Positions 1-5,044 are shown, numbered from the stretch's first letter. The stretch: DNA of 5,415 nucleotides from Firmicutes bacterium CAG:449 (GCA_000432895.1 FR889347.1:20363-25777); one strand, 5' to 3'. A program made the numbers and translations. Notes: generated from the sequence alone by a model not told the origin.

Positions 1-1
1 T

Positions 2-409
2 TGGGATTTTCTTTATGGTAAAGAATTTACTCAAGAAGTTGAAGATAAAATCATTTCTTTATTAGCACCAGATTATATTGATGGTTTTTCTTTATTAGGT
101 GGAGAACCATTTGAAGTAGAAAATCAAAGAGTACTTGTTAAACTTTTAAAAAGAATTAAAACTACATATCCTAATAAAAATATATGGTGTTTTACTGGAT
201 ATATTTTAGATGAGCATTTATTAAAAGAAAGTAGAGCAAGATGTGAAGTGACTGATGAAATGCTTTCTTATATTGATGTTCTAGTGGATGGACCTTTTAT
301 TGCTAGTAAAAAAAATTTAATGCTTAAATTTAGGGGCTCATCAAATCAAAGGGTTATTGATTTAAAAAAATCGCTTTTAGAAAATAAAATAGTTTTATAT
401 TTAGATTAA
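2..409 (+). CDS. nrdG: Anaerobic ribonucleoside-triphosphate reductase activating protein NrdG (5'-truncated by window edge)
   Basis: NrdG is a radical SAM enzyme that installs the glycyl radical on the anaerobic class III ribonucleotide reductase NrdD, allowing dNTP synthesis without oxygen. Only the last 135 residues are in the window, so the N-terminal CxxxCxxC iron-sulfur cluster motif is off the edge and cannot be checked. What is visible fits the family well: a Trp at the point where the segment after the cluster begins, the LLGGEP SAM-binding motif (about residues 31-36 of the fragment), WCFTGY (family IWxxTGY), LVDGPF, and the closing FRGSSNQRVID block. The end matches the usual NrdG length. 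nrdD would be expected just upstream, outside the window. The stop codon TAA overlaps the left arm of the terminator. Confidence 0.93.
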   Translation, partial: WDFLYGKEFTQEVEDKIISLLAPDYIDGFSLLGGEPFEVENQRVLVKLLKRIKTTYPNKNIWCFTGYILDEHLLKESRARCEVTDEMLSYIDVLVDGPFIASKKNLMLKFRGSSNQRVIDLKKSLLENKIVLYLD

Positions 410-436
410 AAAAGTGGTAATTCACCACTTTTTTTT
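408..436. terminator. Bidirectional intrinsic terminator between nrdG and the convergent small gene
   Basis: There is a perfect 11-bp inverted repeat: left arm 408-418 (A6 then GTGGT), loop AATTC at 419-423, right arm 424-434 (ACCAC then T6). T's follow on the plus strand to 436. The A-run of the left arm becomes a T-run on the minus strand, so the hairpin can stop nrdG transcripts from the left and transcripts of the 66-residue gene from the right. The left arm starts inside the nrdG stop codon. Confidence 0.88.
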
Positions 437-447
437 ATATAGCCCTT

Positions 448-648
448 TTATTCAGTTTTTGCTTCTTCTGATGAAAAATTTTCATCTACTAATTGAATAT
501 GACCTTTTGCAAGAGCAACATCAGGATGCTTGAATTTTTTTCCATTATAATCAACAACAATGTTTCCTTTGACATCGATATCAACAATTGTTCCTTCTCC
601 TCTAGCTCCTTTTACTTTTTTTCCTATTAATTCTTTTGTTGCAGCCAT
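448..648 (-). CDS. Small conserved-looking protein with an SH3-like GxGxI motif, function unknown
   Basis: This encodes 66 residues. The start is supported by AAGGAG at 657-662, 8 bases before the ATG. The sequence pattern (GKKVKGARGEGTIVDID, then a short turn, then NIVVDYNGKKFKHPD) resembles the small beta-barrel seen in many proteins as 'G..V.H..fGeGtV..i....i.V.F.....F', for example the tail of UvrD-type helicases. That suggests an SH3-like fold able to bind protein or nucleic acid, but this is a resemblance only. The C-terminal 12 residues are acidic and probably disordered. There is no signal peptide or membrane segment, so it is likely cytosolic. It has its own promoter and a terminator shared with nrdG, so it is probably monocistronic. 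No specific function can be assigned. Confidence 0.75.
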   Translation of the reverse strand: MAATKELIGKKVKGARGEGTIVDIDVKGNIVVDYNGKKFKHPDVALAKGHIQLVDENFSSEEAKTE

Positions 649-668
649 TTTTTTATCTCCTTTTTTTT

Positions 669-697
669 ATTTTATCGAGCATTTTGAGTTTTTGCAA
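669..697 (-). promoter_or_regulatory. Promoter candidate for the 66-residue gene
   Basis: Read on the minus strand, TTGCAA (692-697) is followed after exactly 17 bases by TAAAAT (669-674), a good match to a sigma-A promoter. The start of transcription would fall in the A-run just before the Shine-Dalgarno sequence, leaving a very short leader of roughly 15-20 bases. Confidence 0.5.
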
Positions 698-727
698 TTT
701 ATTTAAAAAATTTGTGTAATCAAATAA

Positions 728-796
728 TTTATTACTGTTACTTGTACTTCAACAAGTGGGTTAACATCTTCAATTAGAGTCAAAGTATATGCATAA
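728..796 (+). pseudogene. Possible C-terminal remnant of a lost gene
   Basis: An open stretch with no start codon runs from just after an in-frame TAA (725-727) to a TAA at 794-796. It reads FITVTCTSTSG then LTSSIRVKVYA. The alternating polar/hydrophobic pattern resembles the last beta-strands of a Ig-like or surface-protein domain. It is less AT-rich than the flanks, and a strong orphan terminator follows 38 bases after its stop. Together this suggests the 3' end of a deleted gene that kept its terminator. It is short enough that chance is a real alternative. Confidence 0.25.
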
Positions 797-834
797 TTAT
801 TATTCATCTTTAACAAATTTACTTACTTATATTT

Positions 835-857
835 AGACTGAGAAATCAGTCTTTTTT
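835..857 (+). terminator. Orphan intrinsic terminator
   Basis: A perfect 7-bp stem AGACTGA (835-841) / TCAGTCT (846-852) closes a GAAA tetraloop and is followed by T's to 857. It has the form of a forward-strand terminator, yet no intact forward gene lies between the minus-strand gene ending its promoter region near 697 and this site. It probably served the lost gene represented by the 728-796 remnant. It also insulates the ATPase promoter immediately downstream. Confidence 0.8.
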
Positions 858-874
858 CATGGAAAGATTGAGGG

Positions 875-903
875 TTTACAAAATAAAATATATGTGTTAT
901 AAT
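875..903 (+). promoter_or_regulatory. Strong sigma-A promoter with extended -10, for the ATPase gene
   Basis: TTTACA (875-880), a 17-base spacer and a perfect TATAAT (898-903), preceded by TGT, which gives the extended -10 element TGn. This is the best promoter in the window. The predicted transcription start is near 909-911, inside the palindrome at 906-923. Confidence 0.8.
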
Positions 904-905
904 TA

Positions 906-923
906 ACTCGGTTAAAGCCGAGT
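906..923. promoter_or_regulatory. GC-rich palindrome at the transcription start (possible operator or 5' hairpin)
   Basis: ACTCGG (906-911) and CCGAGT (918-923) form a perfect 6-bp inverted repeat around TTAAAG, in otherwise AT-rich DNA. It starts two bases after the -10 box and covers the predicted transcription start. That fits a repressor operator, or, if transcription starts at its left edge, a stabilising hairpin at the mRNA 5' end. Confidence 0.5.
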
Positions 924-942
924 CGGAATGGAGCGAATAAAA

Positions 943-2334
943 ATGAATTTTATTGGAAGAACAGATGAATTAAAAAAATTAAATAAAGTTTTTTCTTTAG
1001 ATGAATTTACAACATCATTGATTTTTGGAAGACGTAGAGTTGGTAAAAGTGAATTAATAAAAACTGCATTAAAAAAAAATAGTAGCATTAAAATATATTA
1101 TGAATGTAAAGAAGTATCAGAAAAAAGTAATGTTGATGGATTGAGTGATATTTTATCAGAAGAATTAAATTTACCAAAATTAAAATTTGATAACATTGAA
1201 TCAATATTAAAATATATTTTTGAATTATCAATTAAAGAAAAAATCATTTTAGTTTTAGATGAATATCCATATTTAAAAAAGACAATCAATGGGATGGATA
1301 GTATTTTACAAGCATTAATAGACAAATATAATACTACATCTAAATTGTCACTTGTTATATTAGGCTCATATGTTGATATAATGAAAGAATTATTGTTTCA
1401 TTCTAATCCTTTATATGGAAGAGTAGATTTAACTATAGAATTAAAACAAATGGATTATTATGATTCATCTTTATTTTATCCTGCTTTTTCTACTGAAGAT
1501 AAGATTAAGATTTATTCAGTATTTGGAGGAATTCCATATTATAATAGACTAATAGATGATTCAAAAAGTGTAAAAGAGAATATTATAGAGTTGATTGCAT
1601 CAAATGGTGCAAGACTTGAAAATGAAGTATCCATGTATTTAAATTCAGAAATATCAAAGATTGTAAATGCAAATGAAGTATTTGAGGCACTATCAAAAGG
1701 ATTTAGTAAATATAGTGATATTTTATCTCAATCTCATGTTTCAAGTGGACCAACTTTAGTTGATGTTTTAGATAAACTTATTAGAATGGATGTTGTTTCT
1801 AAAACAAGTCCTATAAATGATTTAAACAATAAAAAGAAATGTGGATATTATATTTCTGATAATTTATCTTTATTTTATTATAGATATATATTTAAATATT
1901 CATCTCAAATGAAAATAATGGATCCTAATATTTTTTATGCTAAGTATATTGAAAAAGATTTTGAACAACAATATGTTCCTCATATTTTTGAAAGAATTTG
2001 CAAACAATATTTAATTATTAAAAATAAAAATGGTGAAATTGATCCTGTTTTTGAAAAGATAGGGAAATATTATTATGATAATCCTATTGAACATACAAAT
2101 GGTGAATTTGATGTAGTTACAGAAGATGAAAAAGGTTATGTTTTTTATGAAGCAAAATTTAGAAAGAATCCAATAACTAATACGATAATTCAAAATGAAA
2201 TTAAACAAGTAAATTTAACAGGCTTAAATTGTTATAAGTATGTTTTTATATCTCGCTCTGGATTTATGTGTGAGCAACAAGAAAACGTTCAATTAATAGA
2301 TTTGAATGAATTTTATGATATTAAAAAAGCGTAA
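943..2334 (+). CDS. ATPase_2-type P-loop ATPase with C-terminal DUF234 / PD-(D/E)XK-like domain
   Basis: This 463-residue protein belongs to the 'archaeal ATPase' family (ATPase_2, of the STAND/AAA-like P-loop NTPases) with the usual C-terminal DUF234 domain. I chose ATG 943 because GGAG at 930-933 lies 9 bases upstream and the protein then begins MNFIGRTDEL, the classic family start; ATG 928 would add five residues and has no Shine-Dalgarno. Motifs, numbered from this start: Walker A GRRRVGKS at 29-36, Walker B ILVLDE at 102-107, sensor-like LVILGS at about 138-141, GR at 159-160 (probable arginine finger), FGGIPYY at 194-200, then a winged-helix-like middle region. The C-terminal part has GEFD (D390) followed by YEAK (E403, K405), which matches the PD-(D/E)XK nuclease signature. 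Members are cytosolic and their biological role is poorly defined. The gene stands alone with its own strong promoter. ATP binding is well supported; nuclease activity is inference. Confidence 0.9.
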   Translation: MNFIGRTDELKKLNKVFSLDEFTTSLIFGRRRVGKSELIKTALKKNSSIKIYYECKEVSEKSNVDGLSDILSEELNLPKLKFDNIESILKYIFELSIKEKIILVLDEYPYLKKTINGMDSILQALIDKYNTTSKLSLVILGSYVDIMKELLFHSNPLYGRVDLTIELKQMDYYDSSLFYPAFSTEDKIKIYSVFGGIPYYNRLIDDSKSVKENIIELIASNGARLENEVSMYLNSEISKIVNANEVFEALSKGFSKYSDILSQSHVSSGPTLVDVLDKLIRMDVVSKTSPINDLNNKKKCGYYISDNLSLFYYRYIFKYSSQMKIMDPNIFYAKYIEKDFEQQYVPHIFERICKQYLIIKNKNGEIDPVFEKIGKYYYDNPIEHTNGEFDVVTEDEKGYVFYEAKFRKNPITNTIIQNEIKQVNLTGLNCYKYVFISRSGFMCEQQENVQLIDLNEFYDIKKA

Positions 2335-2354
2335 CTTTATATGTGGTTACGCTT
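2323..2354 (-). terminator. Terminator of prs, overlapping the ATPase 3' end
   Basis: AAGCGTAAC (2327-2335) and GTTACGCTT (2346-2354) form a perfect 9-bp stem with a 10-base loop. On the minus strand the stem is followed by T's, from the A-run 2323-2328, so this is a good terminator for prs 10 bases after its stop. On the plus strand there is no T-run after it, so termination of the ATPase transcript here would be poor. The left arm covers the last codons and the stop of the ATPase gene. Confidence 0.82.
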
Positions 2355-2363
2355 AAATATTAT

Positions 2364-3323
2364 TTAGATTTTTTCAACGAACATATCGTAAACAAAACTT
2401 AATGGTTTACCTAATTCAAGATGTTCGATAATTTTTGCAAGCATTGGAGCCAGTGATAAAACTGTGACACGTGGATCTTTCATTTCATCTTTTAGAGGAA
2501 TAGAATCTGTTGTAACAATTTCTTTGAATAAATCTGTTTTAAGTAATCTATCACTAGCAGGTTTAGAGAAGATACCATGTGTACATGCAATTCTAACATC
2601 TTTAGCACCTTGAGCAAGTAATGCTTTAGCACCTTCACTACATGATCCAGCAGTATCAATCATATCATCAATCATTAGGCAGTGTTTGCCTTTAACATCA
2701 CCAACAATGTTCATAACTTCCGCTTCATTTGGTTTAGATCTTCTCTTATCGATAATTGCTAAAGAAGTATTAAGTCTTTCAGCAACTCTTCTTGCTCTGT
2801 TAACTCCACCATGATCAGGAGAAACAGTAATCCAATCAGATGTATCTACATTTGCAAAATGAGAAGCGAGTAAAGGAATTGCAGTTAAATCATCAACTAA
2901 GCAAGAGAAGAAACCTTGAATTTGAGAAGCGTGTAAATCAACACAAACAACTCTATCAACACCAGCGGTTTTTAATAAATCTGCTACAAGTCTAGATGTA
3001 ATTGGTTGTCTAGGTTTTGATTTTCTATCTTGTCTAGCGTAACCAAAATATGGCATAATTACAGTTATTTTATGTGCTGAGCTTCTTTTTAAAGCATCAA
3101 CAAATATTAAAAGTTCAAATAAGTGTTCAGTTACTGGATAACATGTTGATTGAACAATATAACAATTTTTTTCACGAACTGAATCTATTGGCTCACATAA
3201 TATTTCACCATCAGCAAAGTGAAAGACATTTACATCCGAAACTTTGATGTGTAAGATATCAGCGATATCTTGTGTTAACTGCTTGTTAGCTGTTAAAGAA
3301 AATAGTAATGCGTTACCAATCAT
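2364..3323 (-). CDS. prs: Ribose-phosphate pyrophosphokinase (PRPP synthetase)
   Basis: The enzyme makes 5-phosphoribosyl 1-diphosphate from ribose 5-phosphate and ATP, the shared precursor for purine, pyrimidine, NAD, histidine and tryptophan synthesis. It is cytosolic. The product is 319 residues, the normal length for class I enzymes. Motifs are all present: FADGE (36-40), the ATP-site RQDRK (97-101), DLHASQIQGFF (129-139) with the metal-binding His131, SPDHGGVNRAR (168-178), DKRR (192-195) in the catalytic flexible-loop region, and the PRPP loop DDMIDTAGS (219-227). ATG 3323 is chosen because GGAGGG (3328-3333) sits 4 bases upstream and the protein starts at the expected place; the frame stays open 21 codons further upstream but that part is unlike the family. 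It is divergent from yabP and convergent with the ATPase gene. Its base composition is visibly less AT-biased than that of its neighbours, as expected for a well-expressed core gene. Confidence 0.96.
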   Translation of the reverse strand: MIGNALLFSLTANKQLTQDIADILHIKVSDVNVFHFADGEILCEPIDSVREKNCYIVQSTCYPVTEHLFELLIFVDALKRSSAHKITVIMPYFGYARQDRKSKPRQPITSRLVADLLKTAGVDRVVCVDLHASQIQGFFSCLVDDLTAIPLLASHFANVDTSDWITVSPDHGGVNRARRVAERLNTSLAIIDKRRSKPNEAEVMNIVGDVKGKHCLMIDDMIDTAGSCSEGAKALLAQGAKDVRIACTHGIFSKPASDRLLKTDLFKEIVTTDSIPLKDEMKDPRVTVLSLAPMLAKIIEHLELGKPLSFVYDMFVEKI

Positions 3324-3334
3324 AAAACCCTCCA

Positions 3335-3356
3335 GAATTATTATAAGAAATAATTC
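3335..3356 (-). promoter_or_regulatory. Perfect dyad in the prs leader next to the Shine-Dalgarno
   Basis: GAATTATT (3335-3342) and AATAATTC (3349-3356) are exact inverted repeats with a 6-base loop, ending one base before the prs GGAGGG. It could be an operator or an RNA hairpin limiting ribosome access. The stem is nearly all A/T, so it would be weak as RNA and could be a chance product of composition. Confidence 0.3.
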
Positions 3357-3374
3357 ATTTTTTATTATGTTCTT

Positions 3375-3403
3375 ATTATAAAGCAAAATAAAATTCTCTT
3401 CTA
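3375..3403 (-). promoter_or_regulatory. Candidate promoter for prs
   Basis: On the minus strand a perfect TATAAT lies at 3375-3380, with TAGAAG (3398-3403, three of six consensus bases) 17 bases upstream. The predicted leader would be about 45 bases and would contain the dyad at 3335-3356. The -35 box is weak, so the call rests mostly on the -10 box. Confidence 0.4.
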
Positions 3404-3537
3404 TAAATGACTAGTTTTTCTTTAATTTTTATTTTTTTGCTCTTATTTACTAGAGAAAAATGAAATAAATTGTAAAAAAATAATAATTTTAATTTATGAA
3501 TGTGAATGATTAATAAAACTTTTTCATAAATATATTT

Positions 3538-3543
3538 AGGAGG
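3538..3543 (+). promoter_or_regulatory. Strong Shine-Dalgarno of yabP
   Basis: AGGAGG lies 7 bases before the yabP ATG. It fixes the start and is the only strong ribosome binding site at the head of the three-gene operon. I see no convincing sigma-A promoter in 3404-3537, a very A/T-rich stretch. Confidence 0.85.
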
Positions 3544-3550
3544 TTTCTTT

Positions 3551-3826
3551 ATGGAAGAAAATATTAAAAAACATTGTGTAAGTATAAATGAAAGAAAAGA
3601 AGTTTTTATTGATGGTATTTTAAAATTAGATAGTTTTGATAAAAATGAATTTTTAATTTCTACTTCAAAAGGATATTTACATATTACAGGTAAAGATTTA
3701 ACTCTTGGAAATATGGATATGGAAAAAGGAACTTTATCTATTAATGGAAGTATTGATAGTGTTTCTTATTTAAATTCATCAACAGAACAAAATAAAGAAG
3801 GATTTTTTAAAAAATTATTTAAATAA
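3551..3826 (+). CDS. yabP: Sporulation protein YabP
   Basis: The 91-residue product matches the YabP/YqfC family: an N-terminal strand-rich part with the pattern 'ERKEVFIDGILKLDSFD' (family: 'R..l.itGV..V.sFd'), LISTSKGYLHITGKDL (35-50), then LTLGNMDMEKGTLSINGSI and VSYL. Such proteins are small beta-rich factors found in endospore formers; in Bacillus subtilis yabP lies in the same cluster and is made in the mother cell, but its molecular role is unclear. YabP and YqfC are close relatives; assignment as YabP rather than YqfC rests on the neighbouring yabQ and divIC. The C-terminal tail (EGFFKKLFK) is basic and amphipathic. No signal peptide is present. Its stop codon TAA shares one base with the yabQ start (TAATG), indicating translational coupling. 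Confidence 0.88.
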   Translation: MEENIKKHCVSINERKEVFIDGILKLDSFDKNEFLISTSKGYLHITGKDLTLGNMDMEKGTLSINGSIDSVSYLNSSTEQNKEGFFKKLFK

Positions 3827-4233
3827 TGACTTTATTTGAACAGTTCCAAACAATAATTGGTTCTATTGTTTTTGGCTTTGCTTCAATGCTAATTTATACT
3901 TTTTTTAATCGTTTATTTTTTAATAAGAAATTAATTGTTTTTAAATTAATTTTTGAAACAATATTATTTTGCTTCATCGCGTATTTATATTATATTTTTA
4001 TTAGTGAATATGGTTCAGGAATATTTAATATCTTTTATATTTTTTCTTTAATTTTAGGATCATATTTGTTTTATCGATTTTATGCTTATTATTTTGAATC
4101 ATTTTTTGAAAATATTTTTTCATTTTTAAGTAAAAAATTAATTAATCCTATAAAATTGAAAATTAAGAAAATTCATGCTAAATTAAAAGTAAGGAAAAAA
4201 TATGAAAAAAAGATTAAGCAAAAAAACAAATAG
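3826..4233 (+). CDS. yabQ: Spore cortex biosynthesis protein YabQ
   Basis: This is a 135-residue integral membrane protein with three clear hydrophobic segments (about residues 10-28, 38-59 and 65-86) and a strongly basic, probably coiled tail (103-135). Hydropathy layout, the N-terminal 'EQFQTIIGSIVFGF' region and position between yabP and divIC identify it as YabQ, which in B. subtilis sits in the membranes around the forespore and is needed to build the spore cortex. It is short compared with B. subtilis YabQ (about 210 residues), mainly lacking a C-terminal extension. The start ATG at 3826 overlaps the yabP stop and has no close Shine-Dalgarno, so it is probably translated by coupling. 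The 3' end overlaps divIC by 32 bases. Confidence 0.82.
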   Translation: MTLFEQFQTIIGSIVFGFASMLIYTFFNRLFFNKKLIVFKLIFETILFCFIAYLYYIFISEYGSGIFNIFYIFSLILGSYLFYRFYAYYFESFFENIFSFLSKKLINPIKLKIKKIHAKLKVRKKYEKKIKQKNK

Positions 4234-4483
4234 ATTAATTAGCATTTTATGTTTAGGCGTATTTTGCTTATCAATATCAATGCTAGGGATTATGGTTGGT
4301 AAGATTTGTAAAATATATTTTGAAAATCAAGAATTGAACCAAAAATATGAAGCAATAAAAGAAGAAGCTGAAAGAATTGAACAAATCTATAATAATGTTG
4401 ATGATGAAGGCTTTTATAATGTTTATGGTAATGGTGATATGATTATTTATGGTGAAAACGAAATAATCATTATCCCAAGATAA
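4202..4483 (+). CDS. divIC: Septum formation initiator protein DivIC (FtsB/DivIC family)
   Basis: A 93-residue bitopic membrane protein: a basic cytoplasmic N-terminus (residues 1-11), one membrane helix (about 12-36), a coiled-coil segment (about 40-64, ENQELNQKYEAIKEEAERIE) and a compact tail ending in GENEIIIIPR, equivalent to the family's 'pGE.i..i' ending. DivIC forms a complex with FtsL and DivIB/FtsQ in the divisome and passes the signal to start septal wall synthesis. Position after yabQ matches the Bacillus order yabP-yabQ-divIC. The start is supported by AAGGA at 4191-4195, 6 bases upstream, inside yabQ. It is shorter than B. subtilis DivIC (about 125 residues), mostly through a short N-terminus. 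Confidence 0.87.
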   Translation: MKKRLSKKTNRLISILCLGVFCLSISMLGIMVGKICKIYFENQELNQKYEAIKEEAERIEQIYNNVDDEGFYNVYGNGDMIIYGENEIIIIPR

Positions 4484-4505
4484 GTGGAAGGACTTAAAAA
4501 TAAAT

Positions 4506-4736
4506 TTATCTATTTAATAATAAGTTAATTATTTTTAATAACTTCTTTTTTCTTTCATACAATGTGTTTCTTGATATATTTAAAAGTAATGTTAATTTAT
4601 ATTCTGTGATTTCTTCTTTGTTAACACATAGATAATAAAATAATTCGTTTAATTGAGAATTTTCAATCGAATCATAAATGGTTAAGAATTTAATAACTAT
4701 TTCTTTTTCTTCAGTACTTAACATAATTTTTTGCAT
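4506..4736 (-). CDS. Small helix-turn-helix protein, ArpU-like / sigma-region-4-like
   Basis: This 76-residue gene starts at ATG 4736, where AAGGAG (4745-4750) lies 8 bases upstream; the in-frame ATG at 4778 has no Shine-Dalgarno. The protein looks fully helical. Residues about 42-70 (EITEYKLTLLLNISRNTLYE followed by RKKKLLKII) have the form of a helix-turn-helix whose recognition helix carries 'SRNTLYERKKKLL', like the C-terminal DNA-binding part of phage ArpU-family regulators ('SRsTyYryKkkAL'). It would thus be a DNA-binding protein, perhaps from a phage or mobile element, but it lacks a second domain and may work as a dimer. It is convergent with divIC and separated from it by 22 bases. 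The upstream region holds a large palindrome and a direct repeat that may be its binding sites. The family assignment is inferred from pattern only. Confidence 0.65.
   Translation of the reverse strand: MQKIMLSTEEKEIVIKFLTIYDSIENSQLNELFYYLCVNKEEITEYKLTLLLNISRNTLYERKKKLLKIINLLLNR
4522..4551 (+). terminator. Weak candidate terminator after divIC
   Basis: AAGTTA (4522-4527) and TAACTT (4539-4544) can pair around an 11-base loop and are followed by C and six T's (4546-4551). It lies within the 3' end of the convergent HTH gene. The stem is A/T-rich and short, so it is only a possible end for the yabP-yabQ-divIC transcript. Confidence 0.3.
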
Positions 4737-4762
4737 AAATTTTACTCCTTTTTTTGCTTTAT

Positions 4763-4807
4763 TTTTTTGCCCTTCCATTAGTAATTGGAATTAGGGCAGG
4801 CAAAAAA
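4763..4807. repeat. Large imperfect palindrome upstream of the HTH gene
   Basis: The outer arms TTTTTTGCC (4763-4771) and GGCAAAAAA (4799-4807) are exact inverted repeats. An alternative register pairs TGCCC (4768-4772) with GGGCA (4794-4798), and inside it TTCCA (4773... to 4777) pairs with TGGAA (4786-4790) around an 8-base loop. It lies 13 bases upstream of the HTH gene's Shine-Dalgarno and is probably in its leader. No T-run follows the hairpin on the minus strand, so it is not a simple terminator; it could be an operator or an RNA switch between two pairings. Confidence 0.5.
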
Positions 4808-4819
4808 TTCGCTTTTTTG

Positions 4820-4881
4820 AAAACAACGTAACTTTTTGCATAAAAAAATTAAAACAACGTAGATTTTTATATAAATTTTTT
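4820..4881. repeat. Two-copy direct repeat with 31-bp period
   Basis: AAAACAACGTA occurs exactly at 4820-4830 and 4851-4861, and the following bases (T-run, then ATAAA) also line up; about 23 of 31 positions match between the two units. A 31-bp spacing is three helical turns, so both copies face the same side of the DNA, as expected for paired protein-binding sites. It lies upstream of the HTH gene. Confidence 0.5.
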
Positions 4882-4968
4882 TCCTAAATAAAATTAATTA
4901 TCTACTATTTTTGAAAGTTAAAATTAGCTAATCTTTTCTTCCTAATTTCATTATAAATTAAATAAAAT

Positions 4969-4996
4969 AAAAAAATGTCCCGATATTTTGGGACAT
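4969..4996 (-). terminator. Terminator of the right-edge reverse-strand gene
   Basis: ATGTCCC (4975-4981) and GGGACAT (4990-4996) form a perfect 7-bp stem with an 8-base loop. On the minus strand a T7 run (A-run 4969-4975) follows, so it ends transcription coming from the right, about 50 bases after the stop of the 77-codon frame. The plus strand has no T-run. Confidence 0.82.
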
Positions 4997-5044
4997 ATAA
5001 TATTGTGTTTATTGTTAACTTTTATAAAGCAAATATTTTTACAT

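Noticed and set aside
928..942. Alternative start of the ATPase gene at ATG 928
   Set aside because: There is no Shine-Dalgarno before it, while the MNFIGR start at 943 has GGAG at the right distance and matches the family.
1098..1325. 75-codon minus-strand open frame inside the ATPase gene
   Set aside because: It is fully antisense to a well-supported gene, has no ribosome binding site and reads as the shadow of the AT-rich plus-strand codons.
2011..2208. 65-codon minus-strand open frame inside the ATPase gene
   Set aside because: It is antisense to the DUF234 region and shows low-complexity Ile/Phe/Asn composition typical of a shadow frame.
3324..3386. Upstream extension of prs by 21 residues
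   Set aside because: The extension is unlike any PRPP synthetase N-terminus, and the GGAGGG directly before ATG 3323 fixes the start there.
3503..3532. Possible sigma-E-like promoter for yabP (GAATGA, 15 bases, CATAAATA)
   Set aside because: The -35 match is poor and the start of transcription would fall within or after the Shine-Dalgarno, leaving the mRNA without its ribosome binding site.
4484..4528. Short GTG-started frame after divIC (VEGLKNKFIYLIIS)
   Set aside because: It has only 14 codons, no ribosome binding site and A/T-driven composition; similarity to the start of a tilS gene would be wishful.
4737..4778. Longer HTH protein starting at ATG 4778
   Set aside because: There is no Shine-Dalgarno before it, and the extra 14 residues come from the palindrome and A-rich leader; the ATG at 4736 has AAGGAG.
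4763..4881. CRISPR array
   Set aside because: Only two repeat copies are present, the exact core is 11 bases and there are no spacer-like unique segments of constant size flanked by full repeats.
4923..4932. Perfect 10-bp palindrome ATTAGCTAAT
   Set aside because: It is short, A/T-rich and isolated from the other repeats; palindromes of this kind are expected by chance in such DNA.
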